DNA from: Kiloniellaceae bacterium
GTDB taxonomy: Bacteria > Pseudomonadota > Alphaproteobacteria > Kiloniellales > Kiloniellaceae
DNA: 64,000 nucleotides
Direction of reading: 5' to 3'
NCBI GenBank assembly: GCA_021776195.1
Contig: JAJFGK010000109.1
Location: 1 to 64,000 of the forward strand
Below are positions 63,545 through 64,000 of this stretch, piece after piece. The stretch's first letter is position 1. Every line of letters begins with the position of its first letter. Below the pieces are notes generated by a model, which ran no database searches, was not told the origin of the DNA, and saw only the letters and a list, made by a program, of their open reading frames with translations. Position numbers and translations under genes: made by a program.

Positions 63545-64000
63545 GAGGCGACGCTCAGACATCGGGCCTGGGGCGTGGGCGCGTTCCCTTCCCTGTTGTC
63601 GAACTGAGCCAGTGTGTTTGCGACCAGCGCGTCGCGCTCGCTCGCCAGTCGCCAGGTCCCAATCCGCTCCAAGCCAAGGTCAGGCAACTCGTCGCCAACC
63701 CGGTTGCGGTTGGTCTCCAAGCGCGCCTGCTCGACGCGCATGGCAAGGGCGCCCAGCTCCTCTTTGGGGAGGAGAGTCAGCAAGAGCCAACTGTTGGGGG
63801 CGGTGTTGAGAATCAAGTCCCTGTGTAAGACCGTCTCCTGGATGAAGGCACTGGTTTCTTCCATCAAGGCCAAGGTCTTTGCGGGGGCGTGGCGCAGGGC
63901 GATCAGCGAGGCAGTGGTGGCCCCGTCTTGCAAGCGATCGGTCCGGGTCAGCCAGCGTTCGACAATTCGGGGGGGATCCAATGTGGGAACCGAAAAGCTG
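63541..64000 (-). CDS. C-terminal part of an uncharacterised signalling protein (cut by window edge)
   Basis: The frame is open to base 64000, giving at least 152 residues. Helical text TTASLIALRHAPAKTLALME is followed by LILNTAPNSWLLLTLLPKEE and ALAMRVEQARLETN. The last part resembles a degenerate GGDEF-like fold (the strand where GGDEF would lie reads NTAPNSW), but the match is weak. As the first visible gene of the receiver operon it is probably the sensor or an output partner. Confidence 0.6.
   Translation of the reverse strand, partial: SFSVPTLDPPRIVERWLTRTDRLQDGATTASLIALRHAPAKTLALMEETSAFIQETVLHRDLILNTAPNSWLLLTLLPKEELGALAMRVEQARLETNRNRVGDELPDLGLERIGTWRLASERDALVANTLAQFDNREGNAPTPQARCLSVAS

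Overview
The window is a stretch of GC-rich chromosome from an alphaproteobacterium, most likely a member of the Rhodospirillales or a neighbouring order. The evidence is a DivL-type kinase with a tyrosine in place of the phospho-accepting histidine, TTAA-N7-TTAA boxes of the CtrA type, AddAB in place of RecBCD, DUF2336 and PAS_5-type proteins, and two gene orders that are widely conserved in this class: ffh-rpsP-rimM-trmD-rplS-leuC next to dapF-mtaB-ftsY, and divL/tsaE-amgK-murU-addB-addA-trxA. GTG and TTG starts are common. No rRNA, tRNA, CRISPR array, intact insertion sequence or prophage was seen.

Layout. 1-4958 (minus) is the translation and protein-targeting block: ffh, a VOC protein, rpsP, rimM, trmD, rplS and the start of leuC. 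5241-8986 is an accessory insert (GNAT, sterol-desaturase family, lipoprotein, metal-less M24 protein). 9089-12203 is dapF-mtaB-ftsY, followed by an EamA transporter. 13118-13310 is a MITE-like inverted-repeat element. Next to it is a possible CtrA-controlled signalling module: a small protein, a DUF2336 protein and a PAS histidine kinase, with one exact and one near-exact CtrA box. AzlCD and a PAS_5 protein follow. 18491-22114 (minus) is mmsA-FAH hydrolase-pgk. 22213-28735 is a mixed set of enzymes and hypothetical proteins: an SDR lacking its catalytic Tyr and Lys, nicotinamidase, a CMD protein, an HTTM-DCC fusion and a DUF2000 protein.

28812-32621 is an Mla/MCE lipid-transport operon (STAS-permease, ATPase, MCE protein, Tat/lipobox auxiliary protein). 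It converges on a CHASE2 histidine kinase preceded by a FecR-domain protein with a long Asn-Gly repeat tail. 36611-40395 holds a 2OG oxygenase, an uncharacterised coiled-coil and Pro/Ala/Thr-rich protein, a class II glutamine amidotransferase whose Shine-Dalgarno sequence is carried on three tandem 15-bp repeats, and a globin. 40401-46553 (minus) looks like an uptake and catabolic cluster: peptide-type binding protein, two permeases without an ATPase, an M20 hydrolase and a Rieske oxygenase. ChaC and AMP nucleosidase follow.

49044-58401 (minus) is tsaE-amgK-murU-addB-addA-trxA, covering tRNA t6A synthesis, peptidoglycan recycling, double-strand-break repair and thiol redox. A thioredoxin-reductase-type ferredoxin-NADP reductase and divL converge at 59562/59575. 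The right edge is an operon of receiver-domain proteins coupled by 4-nt overlaps. Three intergenic stretches in 42.2-47.4 kb hold large palindromic repeats, two of which are copies of one dispersed family.
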